NCBI GenBank assembly: GCA_949358305.1
Contig: OX442322.1
Location: 4,712,001 to 4,776,000, forward strand
Direction of reading: 5' to 3'
Length of the DNA: 64,000 nucleotides
Origin: Strigamia acuminata
Taxonomy: Eukaryota > Arthropoda > Chilopoda > Geophilomorpha > Linotaeniidae
Under the pieces are notes generated by a model. The model ran no database searches, was not told where the DNA came from, and saw nothing but the letters and a program-made list of their open reading frames with translations. Below are positions 41,239 to 51,492 of the stretch, one piece after another (positions within the stretch are counted from its first letter, which is position 1; each line of letters starts with the position of its first letter). A program made the translations under genes and the position numbers.

Positions 41239-41640
41239 ATGGTTCAACAACCGTTTACCATATTTGACTCTGAAGAAGGAGATAATGAAGGTGATAGTTT
41301 AAATCTAAGTTATCAACCTTTAGGAGAAAATGAGCAGGCAAACTTAAATCTAAGTTACCAACTGTTCAAAAATCAACCCGAAGTAATTCCGGATGATCTG
41401 ACAGTCTACTGTCAAGTGTATGAATTAGATCGAAATCGATTTGCGATCCTAAGGGAAGCAATACTTCATGTAAAAACTATGGATAAACAAAATCAGTGGA
41501 TAAATCCAGATAATGTTCCGTTGAATTCAGTGGATTCTCTGCTAAAGCCCAATCAAAGTCACTTGATTGTGGAAACCCCAGTCGAAACTTGGCGAATCAA
41601 ATTATTTCAAGTGAAAGGTTTGATTCACTTAACTCGATAA
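41239..41640 (+). CDS. LARD-A gag-like N-terminal ORF
   Basis: 133 residues from ATG 41239. The frame starts 24 codons earlier, but the N-terminal MVQQPFTIFD...SEEGDNEGD looks like the real start. It repeats LNLSYQ (residues 22-27 and 39-44). The segment LTVYCQVYELDRNRFAILRE aligns with the N-terminal module of Gyp-A gag (LLFCQDHGLNPNQFRSLTE), so it is a diverged or relic Gag fragment. No capsid, zinc knuckle or enzyme domain follows. It is the only coding candidate of LARD-A, and whether it is translated is open. Confidence 0.55.
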   Translation: MVQQPFTIFDSEEGDNEGDSLNLSYQPLGENEQANLNLSYQLFKNQPEVIPDDLTVYCQVYELDRNRFAILREAILHVKTMDKQNQWINPDNVPLNSVDSLLKPNQSHLIVETPVETWRIKLFQVKGLIHLTR

Positions 41641-42248
41641 AAAAAAAAGAGGAATTAAGAACTGAAAACAAGCGTTTTCAATTACCAAACACAGCTGGAT
41701 GTGAAGAAACTTTGATTACAAACCAATGTTTGCAATCGGCACATACACACTGACGTGTTCGAATGCCAACTCCAGGTTTGCAGTCGTTAGAGATACGACA
41801 CAAGTTACACTATACATCACCGTGTAACTATCCAAGAAAAAGGGCCGAAAATTGTTAAAGCGAGCTAAGAGAGCTCGGAAATTCGCAATGGCGCAAGCTC
41901 AAAATTTTGTAAGGAATCTTATTGACTAAACATGATAAGAAAAAATACGATGTCTTTTCTAAAGAATTGACTATAGTTACGACAATTAAGGGGGACGTGA
42001 TGATGCTTAATTGTCAATATAATCGGAAGGAAGTTTTATTATTTATTAATAAACTTGACTAAATTACGTAGAACAAAATCGAATTTGTGCTATTGAAAAA
42101 TCCTGAACTTAGGCAATCTAATTGAGTTAAACAACTAAATTCAGAATTGGAAGTCACAGCATCTCCCAAGATATATCAAGCCTGACAAAAGCATTTATAT
42201 CCATTAATAGGATAGAAATAAGTGAAAGTGTAAACACTTCCAATTATT
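41641..42248 (+). other. LARD-A 3' internal region
   Basis: Non-coding. Another TTAAGGGGGACG box lies at about 41990. Confidence 0.5.
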
Positions 42249-42259
42249 TAAGGGGGATT
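42249..42259 (+). promoter_or_regulatory. LARD-A polypurine tract
   Basis: TAAGGGGGATT immediately before the 3' LTR start TGTGACAAA. Confidence 0.65.
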
Positions 42260-44172
42260 TGTGACAAATTAATAGGGCTATAAATGCCTGATTTTCCACC
42301 AGAAGGCGCTGTTGCGCCATTTTGACGGTAATTCTACTGTATTTGTTGTAGAACCAATGTAATTCCTAAATAAAGTTATTTATGGTGTTTTAATTACAAA
42401 TATGTTCGTTTGATAAGAATAAACAATTCAATCTTCATGATATCGAAATATCACGGCCGAAATTACAGAGAATCGTCTGCTAAAACCGCATTTGTCAATG
42501 CGCAATGTCGCCACTAGATGGCGCTATCGCAAATCAGCGGTAAATTTGAAATACGGAATTAAATGAATAACAAGATATATATATTAAATAAGTAGTTAAT
42601 ATATTCACGTAGATTATTTAATTGGACAATAATATAAAGATATATTATTGCATTGAATGTTTGGAAGAAGAATTGGTCACATTCTTGGAAATGTGACCTT
42701 GCGGATTAAAGGATTAATGTGTGACTTGGGAATGTGTCCTGGGTATCCACTTCCGGTCCCCGGTATCCATTTCCTGTTTCATGTCAAGGATTAGCATAAT
42801 CCAAGTTTGCATCTCCGTATCCACTTCCTGCGATACGAGATTGGTGGAACTTAATCCCACCGAGTATAAAACTCCCTGACAACAGGAAGTTAAGTCAGTT
42901 CTTGATTTCTGGTTATTTGGTATGTTCCGCATGTCAAATAACTGTTTCTTACTCAGGGCATGGGCCTACCGGTCCATGCATAGCATGGCTCTGCTGAGCC
43001 ATGCAACCCCCGTCAACTGAAGGCGAAGTTCGGACTGTTCATGTTTCCGTCAAACGGTCTTGCCGAGGAGAAAGCCTCCCGCATAAGTATCCTCGTGGTC
43101 GGACAATAGAATCACGTGTGATACCAAAGTATTTAGTAACCGTCAGTAGCACTGTTACTGCAAGAGATTGACTCCATCACCTGATGGTGCCAAAGCAGTC
43201 TGCATGCAAAACATGCAGTTACCGCCAGTAGCACTATGTGTTTGGGAAAGTTATATCTCTTCGGTGATGGTGCCAAAGCAGTCTACTTATGAGTAGTATC
43301 TCGGGTGATTAATTCTGTTGTGCAGAACTGCGGGCTATATCCCCCTGAATACCAGTGCCGTCTCTCACCGCACTGTTATTTAGGGCACGCGCGATACTGT
43401 TCTGCTCAGCAAGGCGAACTTTGACGGCAATTGTGTGTTGCGACGTTTAACCTTTATTATATTTTGACAGTCGATAATAGATATTAATTGTTTGAACTTG
43501 ACAACAAGTAAACAACCGAAGTAAGTCACGAGACTTATTTCACTGTATGACGAATCAAATTCGTAACAATAAATTGAATACAATTTATTGAGTTAATTTA
43601 TTAAACTCACAACATCGCGAATTAAATATAATTCGCAAGCGGAACCTTGGCGAATAAATAACTTCATTTATTCATTGCCAATTTCCAACCCTAGTTGTGG
43701 CGGTGCAGTTAAAAGTCAACCGCACCTCTCGGATCGAACCACGAAGCATTACACGGACCATTACACCAGATACGAACCAGGAACGCGATGGAACGCGAAG
43801 GAACCAGTTCCACGATTACGACGCGCCGACGGAAGCCGCGAGGACACAGCCAGCCCGGCTACGTATAGACGACATCTTTAACTCGGTCGAGCGGGCGTTT
43901 TGCCGTTCCCGAACCCCGGATCACCAATAACCGTAATCATATTATTTTAGGGCCATTCGGCCATTTTATTTGTATAGTTTAATTTACTATTAACTTGCCT
44001 AATGTCGGCATTAGTCATTTGTATAACTTAGATTTGTTTATATTGTTTGATAACAATAAATGTCTTGTTTTGATAACTCTGTTGTATTTATTTTATCTCG
44101 TATTATTCACTATTTCACGCGACTTATACCCGGTACTATCATGCGATAGGAGTTGTGGTCGTCACCGTCACA
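42260..44172 (+). repeat. LARD-A 3' LTR (uninterrupted, 1913 bp)
   Basis: Matches 28567-29816 joined to 38468-39130 exactly in length and gives the empty site for Gyp-A-del. Confidence 0.93.
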
Positions 44173-44321
44173 GTGTTGTGCCAGGATAAATTTTTGGGGG
44201 AAAGTGTAGCGAAATTTAAACCCATTCCCGAGCGTATTTATCCACAGGTGTGTTTTTGTGTGAAATTTGGCGTGAAATCGTTTTGCCCGACGAATTTGAG
44301 TGATTACAACACCAAGGAATC

Positions 44322-45965
44322 ATGGATTCGGACAAATTAGAGCACAAAATCACGTTGCTAAACAGACTAAATTACAACAGCTGGAAACAGCAAATTAAGG
44401 TTCTCCTCATGCATCACGGTTGCTGGGGATTTACGGACGGAACCGAAGAGGCACTGGCACCCGGAGCGTCCTGGCGTGATCGCTCGGACTATAAATTACG
44501 AAAAGGACGGGCATTTAGTCTCATTTACTACTCGATTGAAGAGCAGTACCACGAGCTACTCAGTGGAATCGAGGATGCGAAGAAGGCGTGGGATACGCTG
44601 AAAACGAATTTTGAGCCGGTATGCAGAGCACGAATAATACGTTTACTGGACGAATTCTTCACCCTGAAGTACGATCCAGCGACGGAAACGATTGGGGTTT
44701 TTGCCGCGAAGATTCGAAACGCAGCAAACAAATTGGCGGACGTCAAACACAAGTTGGAGGATCTCTACCAGGCTTTTCAATTAATCAGATATCTTCCACA
44801 AGAATATCAGTCCATCGTGCAGAGTATCTACAGATGGGAGGACATTAATTTCACCTTGGAGAAAGTAGAAGCTGAATTGGTCGCCGAGGAGGGCAGACTC
44901 GCACAACAAAAGCGAGATACAGGACAAGGACCGATCATAGACGCGTTCAGCACTGGATCAGGTTCAACAACTACTAAAAGCGGCGACAATTCAACAAAAA
45001 CCCAACAAAAGAACAGCAATCAGAACAATAAAGCGAATTACACGGGACAGAAAGGGGGAAGATCGAATTGGAGAGGCGGAAGAAACACGAACTTTAGAGG
45101 AAACAGCACCGGGTCAACGGGACGGGGGCCGTGTTTCCGTTGTAACCAACCCGGACATTGGGCCAAGGATTGCACTGTGCAATTACAATTGGCACCAAAC
45201 ACCAACATGAAGACAAACACGGTCGAGGAACTTGACACAAATATGTTGGACGTGGGATTTCTTACGGAATTGAGCGAAGAGGAAATTTCGCAATGCAGTG
45301 CAGCCAGCAATTGCTGGATCTACGACACCGGGGCCACTGGACACTTCTGCAAGGAAAGAAGTCAATTCCACAATTTTAGAGAAATGACCGGAACTATTAG
45401 TCAGGCAGACAAGAAAACCCTCATCCAAATACAAGGAGTTGGCGATGTGTGCATAATGTGTCTAGTTGGGAATGACACAATCCCAATTACGCTCAAAAAG
45501 GTTTATTATGCGCCAGATTTACGTAGGAATTTGATGTCGGGACCGTGCATCGATGAAGCAAGATGCAGAGTCGCTATCGGAGCGGGTTTGGTAAAAATTT
45601 ACGATCTGCAATGGAAAAGGCAGTTAATGGAAGGAGTGAAGAGAGACAGACTGTATTACATTAGGATTAGCGACCAAAAACCCGATTTGGACAAGTTAAA
45701 GGCGAAGGAATCGAACAAAGCAAACGTCGGCGAGCAGAAAAACGAAGAGCCATCGAACACAAGCAAGAAAAAGTCGAATCCAGAAGAGGCTAGACTGTGG
45801 CACGAGCGATTAGGGCATATTCATTTTCCAAGTGTTCAGGACATGAGCAAACGCGAGGCCGTGGTCGGATTACCTTTTTTGGACGTGCCCATTACACAAT
45901 GCGACGTTTGTGATTTGGCAAAGAAGAAAGCAGTTTCTCACAAGTCCATACCTCGCTGTTTCTAG
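44322..45965 (+). CDS. gag: Cop-1 gag-protease-GAG-pre-integrase
   Basis: 547 residues, closely related to Cop-2 along its length. It has a UBN2/gag-type domain (residues 1-200), a CCHC knuckle (CFRC...GHWAKDC), protease DTGATGHFC, and a GAG-pre-integrase zinc region (LWHERLGHIHF, CDVCDLAKKK). ATG 44322 is the conserved start. Element coding ends at 45953 (codons for KSIP), and the last residues RCF and the stop come from the 1032-bp insert. The leader 44177-44321 precedes it after LARD-A. Coding is intact up to the insert. Confidence 0.9.
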   Translation: MDSDKLEHKITLLNRLNYNSWKQQIKVLLMHHGCWGFTDGTEEALAPGASWRDRSDYKLRKGRAFSLIYYSIEEQYHELLSGIEDAKKAWDTLKTNFEPVCRARIIRLLDEFFTLKYDPATETIGVFAAKIRNAANKLADVKHKLEDLYQAFQLIRYLPQEYQSIVQSIYRWEDINFTLEKVEAELVAEEGRLAQQKRDTGQGPIIDAFSTGSGSTTTKSGDNSTKTQQKNSNQNNKANYTGQKGGRSNWRGGRNTNFRGNSTGSTGRGPCFRCNQPGHWAKDCTVQLQLAPNTNMKTNTVEELDTNMLDVGFLTELSEEEISQCSAASNCWIYDTGATGHFCKERSQFHNFREMTGTISQADKKTLIQIQGVGDVCIMCLVGNDTIPITLKKVYYAPDLRRNLMSGPCIDEARCRVAIGAGLVKIYDLQWKRQLMEGVKRDRLYYIRISDQKPDLDKLKAKESNKANVGEQKNEEPSNTSKKKSNPEEARLWHERLGHIHFPSVQDMSKREAVVGLPFLDVPITQCDVCDLAKKKAVSHKSIPRCF

Positions 45966-46985
45966 CAGCGATGGATGGTCTGGTCGTTTTGTCTGTTTTT
46001 GTTTCTGAACTTTTTATTGCGCTTCTAATAAATTGTTTTAAAGTGTTTTTTGCCTTGATTGTTTAAGAAGAGAATCTTTGTGTTTCAGTTTCTTTTTAAT
46101 TTAGTTTTTAAGTGAGAGTTTGGTTTTTAACTTGTTTTATTGTTTACAAAAATGTTTGATTGCAATCTTTGGAATTTGATGTTATCATTACTCTCGACAC
46201 CATTGTTGTAATCTTGTTCCCAGACGTGTTGTTCCTGAAAAGGTTTTTACTGTTAGTTTTTAATATTCCTTATTATAAAATTCACTTTGCAATGTTTAAC
46301 TGTTTTTAAATACAATTAGAATATTTGGTTTTCTTTAAATTCAACTCAAATGGTTTATTTTTTCGTGCCAAGTATTTTTGGAGTGTTGTGATTGGTCAAG
46401 ACGTTCGGGGGTCTTTTATCTTAATTTTGGGTTTTCTTGACAATTTGTTTAAGTGTTTTCTCGTGCTACGGGCCTTCGAGAGCGTTTTGATGGGTTCAGT
46501 TAACCACGAAAAGTTGATTTGTGCTATTTTTGGGTTTTGAAAGCGTTAGGCTTATTTCAGCAAAAAATGCTTGCTGCTACGGATTTTTATTTGGCCCAGT
46601 CTTGTTTTTTACACAGTTTTGCCTGTTTATTTTGTAGTTCCTCATTTTTCAACAATGTAACTGTATGTTCCTTTTTGCGCGTGCAATTGTTATGCACGTG
46701 TCTTTGTATTCTTGGCATTCCAGTTGCCACTCTTCAGTTTGTAACTGATTAAAGCAGATGTGTTTGTATTTGCTCGTCTCTTATTTCGTTTCAACAATGG
46801 GAAGAGAGGAGTAGGAGTTTCCATTTTCTCCCAGGTGAGGAGAACAGACACAGCAACCGCCATCTTTTCCACTGCTCTACACGGGAGTACTACAACCTTG
46901 CACTATACGATCTTCAGAGTTGCTAGGGAGCAACTGCTATCCAACTCCACCGTGGTGACCACATCATAGGTGGCGCTGTGAACAG
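45954..46985. mobile_element. 1032-bp unidentified insertion in Cop-1 pol
   Basis: Removing it restores the codons ATA CCT GGC ATT (IPGI), as in Cop-2. It starts CGCTGTTTCTAGCAGCG and ends GGTGGCGCTGTGAACAG. A weak inverted match of the ends is CTGTTNNNAGC. No target duplication was found. It is T-rich on the plus strand for 900 bp, then GC-richer (46810-46970) with a GCCATCTTTTCC box. No coding region was recognised. Could be a small DNA element, a gene fragment or filler from repair. Confidence 0.6.
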
Positions 46986-47705
46986 GGCATTAGATCGAAG
47001 GAACCACTTCAACTTCTGCACATGGACGTGTGCGGAGCTTTTAGCACAGAAACGCTTTCGGGAAATAAGTACTTTCTCACAATAACAGACGACTATTCCC
47101 GATACTCTACTGTCTATTTGATAAAGAGAAAGGACGAAGTATTTGATTTATTTCGAAAACATGCGAAGAGAATCGAGCGGCTACTAGGAAAGTCAATTCT
47201 TGCCATTCGTACTGACAACGGAATGGAGTTTTGCTCCAACAAGTTTGGACAATATCTCGAGGAGCAAGGAATTGCACATGAAAGGACCAATGCGTACACA
47301 CCAGTCCAAAATGGAGTTTCTGAGAGACTTAACCAAACTATGGCAAATGGGATGCGGGCTCTCATTTATGATGCGCAATTGGAGCACCGATTCTGGGGCG
47401 AAGCCATTCTCACATTCAACTATTTGAGGAACAGAATTGCAAAACTCAACTCGGAGAAGACACCGATGAAACTCTACTATGGCCAGAAACCATCTTTACG
47501 TCACTTGAGAAAATTTGGAAGTCTCTGCTTCGTGCAGAAAAGAATACGAGACAGCAAGATTGACAACAAAGGAATATATGGGATAATGCTCGGATATTCA
47601 AGAATCACAAAGGGCTATAGAATTTGGTTGCCAGACTTTTCTAAAGTCATCGAAACAAGTGACGTGAAATTTGTGGAAAGCAAGCGCGGAGTTGACGTTC
47701 ATTGA
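46986..47705 (+). pseudogene. pol: Cop-1 pol: integrase
   Basis: It resumes in frame (GIRSKEP, then HMDVCGAF). The integrase triad is complete: Asp in HMDVCG, Asp in RTDNGMEF, Glu in QNGVSERLN. It ends after ESKRGVDVH because about 13 codons present in Cop-2 (VLGLPDKYTTYI region) are deleted out of phase. The downstream part is in another frame. Confidence 0.85.
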
Positions 47706-49791
47706 CAACTTAAATGATAATTTGGATAACGACAACGAGCGTCAATATTATTCTGACGAAGATGTAAGGCCACCGCTACCTCCGCCGCAACCAATTAAAA
47801 GGAAAGAAGTAGAAGAGTTGCCTCAAGTCAAGTTAAAGTTCAGATTACCAGAGAAGAAACTGCAACATAACTTGCCAGCACTAAAGCACCCAAACGTGCT
47901 GCCGCAACCTGGACAAGCACTCGTGAATCCAGTTGCGACAATACCTGCACTTATTTGGAAAAAGACGGAAAAACTGAGGCCAACTGGACAAAAAGACATT
48001 GAGTATACAATAGAAGGATATGACAAGCCGAGGTTACGTTCGATACCGGAAGTCAAACGTTATTGTGCGGATCACAATCTTCAAATCCCCGAACACCTTT
48101 TCCAAGATAAGAGGAAGAAGAAGCAATCCGAGTCAAATGTGACACAAGATGATATCGACTTGAGCATTTTTGATGAATTAACTCTTGATTTTGAAGCCAA
48201 CCATCTTGAAGTCAACATACCCACACGTTTTGAACAAATAGCCAATCTACCGGAAAAGGACGAGTGGAGTCAAGCAATGTGTGAAGAAATCCACACTTTG
48301 CACGAGCGTGAAGTTTGGGAGTTGGTTCCGCCACCATCCGACACAAAAATCATAGGATGCAAGTGGATATATACTGTCAAACAGGACGATAAGGGAGAAA
48401 TAGCGCGTTATAAAGCCAGACTCGTGGCACAGGGCTTTTCACAAGTCTACGGCGAGTCCTACGAGGAAACTTTCTCACCTGTCGTGGACTTTTCAATTGT
48501 GCGCTTTATGTTCACACTGCTCGTTTGCATGCTCGGTTGGGCATATATTCAGGCCGATGTCAAGTGCGCCTACTTATATGCGAAGTTGCACAAGACAGTT
48601 TATATGCGACAACCCAAAGGATTTGTTCACCACGGCAAGGAAAATTACGTCTACAAGTTGCTACGTGCAATTTACGGATTGCATCAGTCTGGAAGAGAGT
48701 GGGGCATCGAACTTGAAGAGACTTTATTAAAACTTGGTCTCCAACATGTAGACTGGTGTAACTGCGTTTACAAGTTCAAGAACGTCGCGTATTTGATCGT
48801 CTACGTCGACGATATTGTAGTTTTCGGCAAACGTCATGAAGACGCGATGGATGTCCTTAATATGATCAAGACGCAATTTGACCTCGTAATTTTGGGACAG
48901 ACCAAGAAGCTGCTAGGAGTTGAGTTCTACGCATACCGACAACAGATGATATTGCACCAAAGGTCATACATCAACAAGGTGTTGCTGAGATTCCAGAACT
49001 ATCTCGAATCAGTGAAGATCAGGTCGCAACCGATGATCAAGTCAACTGTACTTACTAAGAAGCAGTGTCCAGCTACAATTGAGGATTTTAAACTTATGGA
49101 GAAAATCCCGTACAGGAGCTTACTTGGATCATTAGCCTTCATAGCATCAAGAACCAGACCTGACATGACTTATGCTGTGAACATTTTAAGTCAGTTCCAA
49201 TCCAATCCCGGATGGGAACATTGGCTAGTGTTATTGGACCTGTTGAGCTATTTAAGGACGACAAAAGGCTTTGGATTGATGTTATTTCCAAACAGTCGAA
49301 TAGAGGTCATTGGATACAGCGATTCCGACTACGCTAATAACCGTGACGACAGAATTTCCATTGGTGGAACCCTCATAACTTTGGGGAATTCACCAATTTT
49401 CTGGAGAACATTCAAGCAGCGGAATGTGACATTGTCCACCATGGAGGCGGAATATGTAGCTCTCACAGAGACGGTGAAAGACTACATTTGGATCGTGAGA
49501 GTGTTATACGAAATTGTCCCTGATTTGGCGAATCGTTTTTGCCACCGAGTATTGTGTGACAATATTTCCACAGTTGACTTTACGAAGTCCAACATCGAAA
49601 ACAGAAAAACCAAACATATCGATGTGAGGTATCACTTCATACGAGAATTAGTTAAAAGGAACAATCTTCAAGTGATTCACGTGGGGACAAAGTCAAATTA
49701 CGCTGATATCTTCACCAAGTCTGTTGATAAGGTGGACTTAGTCAAATTTTGCAATCTTTTTTTGATTAATCTCGATGTTCTAAGTGCATGA
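47671..49791 (+). CDS. pol: Cop-1 pol: MBD-like segment, RT and RNase H
   Basis: 706 residues. Acidic linker with YYSDEDVRPPLPPP, then an MBD-like block (residues about 94-138, 47950-48084: WKKTEK, DIEYTIEGYDKPRLRS, EVKRYC). RT has GCKWIYTVKQ, RLVAQGFSQVYG, ADVKCAYLYAKLH and YVDDIVVF. RNase H has YSDSDYANN, STMEAEYVA, KTKHIDVRYHF and ADIFTKSVD. The first nine codons are out of the original frame because of the upstream deletion. The stop is 7 bp before the PPT region. Without the lesion it would continue from the integrase ORF. Confidence 0.88.
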   Translation: MWKASAELTFIDNLNDNLDNDNERQYYSDEDVRPPLPPPQPIKRKEVEELPQVKLKFRLPEKKLQHNLPALKHPNVLPQPGQALVNPVATIPALIWKKTEKLRPTGQKDIEYTIEGYDKPRLRSIPEVKRYCADHNLQIPEHLFQDKRKKKQSESNVTQDDIDLSIFDELTLDFEANHLEVNIPTRFEQIANLPEKDEWSQAMCEEIHTLHEREVWELVPPPSDTKIIGCKWIYTVKQDDKGEIARYKARLVAQGFSQVYGESYEETFSPVVDFSIVRFMFTLLVCMLGWAYIQADVKCAYLYAKLHKTVYMRQPKGFVHHGKENYVYKLLRAIYGLHQSGREWGIELEETLLKLGLQHVDWCNCVYKFKNVAYLIVYVDDIVVFGKRHEDAMDVLNMIKTQFDLVILGQTKKLLGVEFYAYRQQMILHQRSYINKVLLRFQNYLESVKIRSQPMIKSTVLTKKQCPATIEDFKLMEKIPYRSLLGSLAFIASRTRPDMTYAVNILSQFQSNPGWEHWLVLLDLLSYLRTTKGFGLMLFPNSRIEVIGYSDSDYANNRDDRISIGGTLITLGNSPIFWRTFKQRNVTLSTMEAEYVALTETVKDYIWIVRVLYEIVPDLANRFCHRVLCDNISTVDFTKSNIENRKTKHIDVRYHFIRELVKRNNLQVIHVGTKSNYADIFTKSVDKVDLVKFCNLFLINLDVLSA

Positions 49792-49797
49792 TAATAC

Positions 49798-49809
49798 GAG
49801 GGGGCCGAA
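49798..49809 (+). promoter_or_regulatory. Cop-1 polypurine tract
   Basis: GAGGGGGCCGAA directly before the 3' LTR. Confidence 0.75.
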
Positions 49810-50118
49810 TGTTAGGCTTTAATGTACTTATATATCGTATCATCAAGCGATGACACGCTTTGTATTTATGTACACTAGTTTATTTGTGCGCTGTATTATT
49901 TGCACGACTAGCTGCTATGTTTGTTTACATGCAGCTTATGTATTTTGCCCAAAGGGGGCGCTATTTATGTTCTTTCTGGTCACATGACCAGACAATAAAC
50001 TTCACTTGCTTTTCTGCTTTCAACACATAAAGATGTCGCTTATTTCTTCTCACAAAAGGTGTTTTTCACACCACTGCTTTTATACACAATATGTATAAGT
50101 TTGCACTACAAATTAACA
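49810..50118 (+). repeat. Cop-1 3' LTR
   Basis: 309 bp, matches 27716-28024. Followed by TSD GGAGG. Confidence 0.92.
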
Positions 50119-50123
50119 GGAGG

Positions 50124-51007
50124 TATGGCAAGAGGTGCATTGGGCAAAGGTGTTGTCGGAATGGACTGGAGAACATTGGAATAGGATTGGACAGGGGAAT
50201 CAGGCTGGACATTTGTGGATTTTTGAGCAGTTTGAGGCTGGATAGGATTAATAATTTGATTCGGAAACTTGCTTCGGAATTGGTGGCATTTGTATGCGGA
50301 AATCCGTAATGGGGTCTTGACTCGATTTGCCCCTTTTCGGTTTCGGAATGTTCTCAAAATCCACTTCTGTGGTGACATAAGTCTGAACTGGCGGTTGTTG
50401 AATTGGTGGCGGAATTGTCGTCGACACCGAAGTTGAAACCGTCGTAGACACAGAAGGTGTTGAACATAAACCGTCCACATAATATAATCCTGCCTTCTCC
50501 TTTGCCCGAAGAATAGAACTTCGAATGTCCGATTGATAGATGTTGACTTCACCATTGTAAAAGTGTATGTGATGACGTGTTTTATCAATTTTAGAAACCG
50601 AAATCAAATTGGCTTCGAAGTTCGGTGCAAAAAGTACATTCGTCAAATTCACGGTACAATTGCAGTCATCTATTCTCGTGAGCAGTCGGACATTTCCTTT
50701 CCCAGTCACCTTGGACTTGCCTTGTCCGAGTTCGATGTCGAAAAACACGATGTCCACAAAATCCGTAAACCAAGCCCGAACATATGATACGTGGTCCGTT
50801 GTGCCACAGTCGACAATCCATTCGTTGGATTGCATGAAGTGAGCAACTGGGCGCGCTGGGGCTTGTGGGGCACTGGCGAAGAATGTCCCTTCTCGTGTTG
50901 GACGAGAACAACCACGCGGAGGCGTATCATCGGGTTTTGGCGCGGAATTTTTGTTGCGCTTCTTGCTCTTGCTTCGAGAGCGTTGGAAAGAAGCCGATGC
51001 CTGATTA
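50124..51007 (-). pseudogene. gag: Cop-3 gag-protease fragment
   Basis: The minus-strand frame 50248-51007 shows a basic Ser/Arg/Lys stretch (after the lost zinc knuckle), FFASAPQ, and a protease site WIVDCGTTDHV with Cys in the usual Ser/Thr position. LISVSKIDKT and LYYVDGLC follow, all matching Cop-4. Near 50250 the frame shifts, and the Pro/Gln-rich linker continues to the Cop-1 junction at 50123. The 5' side is cut by the Cop-4 LTR at 51008, and the apparent upstream part of that ORF (51008-51174) is LTR. Confidence 0.8.
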
Positions 51008-51479
51008 TGTAGCAGAGGAGTGCGCTCACAGTATGAAATACTGTGTGTGGAAGCGAGTTTAAATGCCGAAACACGGCTAATATGAGCGCAATAACGTGCG
51101 CGCACCTCCAGCGCTTGAAAATGGTGGAAAATAAAGTCACTGCACTCTAAAGTGCTCATATGTGACAAACACAATGTAAAAATAAACTAAATGTTTAATT
51201 AAAACGAAAATGCTTACATAATTTGGTCCATTTAGGTGGAGAAAATACATGAGTGCTTGCTGGCGTGCAAGCGGCCATTGTGATAGTGAAAAACATACAT
51301 GCACACCATCTGGTGTTAATAATAAGTAATACAAAAGCAAACAGTATAGAGGCAGCATTATGCCCAATGTTAAATAATGAAAAGAAGTCTAAATAAATAC
51401 ACTAGGCTGCATAATGCAGTAATACATTAAGAAATGCGCAAAACAAGTATGGAGGACTGTTTGGCATCGATAAACAACA
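51008..51479 (-). repeat. Cop-4 3' LTR
   Basis: Plus strand TGTAGCAGAGG to GATAAACAACA (472 bp). The outer boundary is where Cop-3 coding homology resumes. The inner end adjoins the PPT. GATTA at 51003-51007 would be the target site. No second copy was found in the window. Confidence 0.7.
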
Positions 51480-51492
51480 ATTTCCCTCTTCG
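51480..51492 (-). promoter_or_regulatory. Cop-4 polypurine tract
   Basis: The minus strand reads CGAAGAGGGAAAT before the LTR start TGTTGTTT. Homologous to Cop-3 17721-17733. Confidence 0.6.

Larger units (their letters stand above)
28567..44172 (+). mobile_element. LARD-A, large non-autonomous gypsy-type LTR element, TSD GTGT
   Basis: LTRs of 1913 bp start TGTGACAAATT and end ACCGTCACA. The 3' copy is 42260-44172. The 5' copy is 28567-29816 plus 38468-39130, split by Gyp-A-del. GTGT flanks it at 28563-28566 and 44173-44176. The internal region, 39131-42259 (3.1 kb), contains a tRNA-Gln PBS, a PPT and only a short gag-like ORF, with no pol. The termini, 4-bp TSD and PBS type agree with Gyp-A, so the Gyp-A group probably moves it in trans. 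LTR copies look identical by eye. Confidence 0.85.
27716..50118 (+). mobile_element. Cop-1, Ty1/copia retrotransposon with 309-bp LTRs, TSD GGAGG
   Basis: LTRs at 27716-28024 and 49810-50118, both TGTTAGGCTT to AAATTAACA, are flanked by GGAGG at 27711-27715 and 50119-50123. The span is 22.4 kb only because LARD-A (28567-44172) sits in the leader and a 1032-bp insert lies in pol. Without them it is about 5.8 kb. It interrupts Cop-3 pol on the opposite strand. The LTRs differ at two or more positions by eye (for example CGGTG/CGATG near 27755 and 49849). Confidence 0.92.

Noticed and set aside
29817-44172. Three large repeated blocks (28567/42260, 29817/36912, 38464/43506) as segmental duplications
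   Set aside because: Fully explained as two LTR pairs, one nested in the other, with matching target duplications.
51008-51174. N-terminal extension of the Cop-3 gag/protease frame
   Set aside because: This stretch is the Cop-4 LTR end; homology starts only at 51007.
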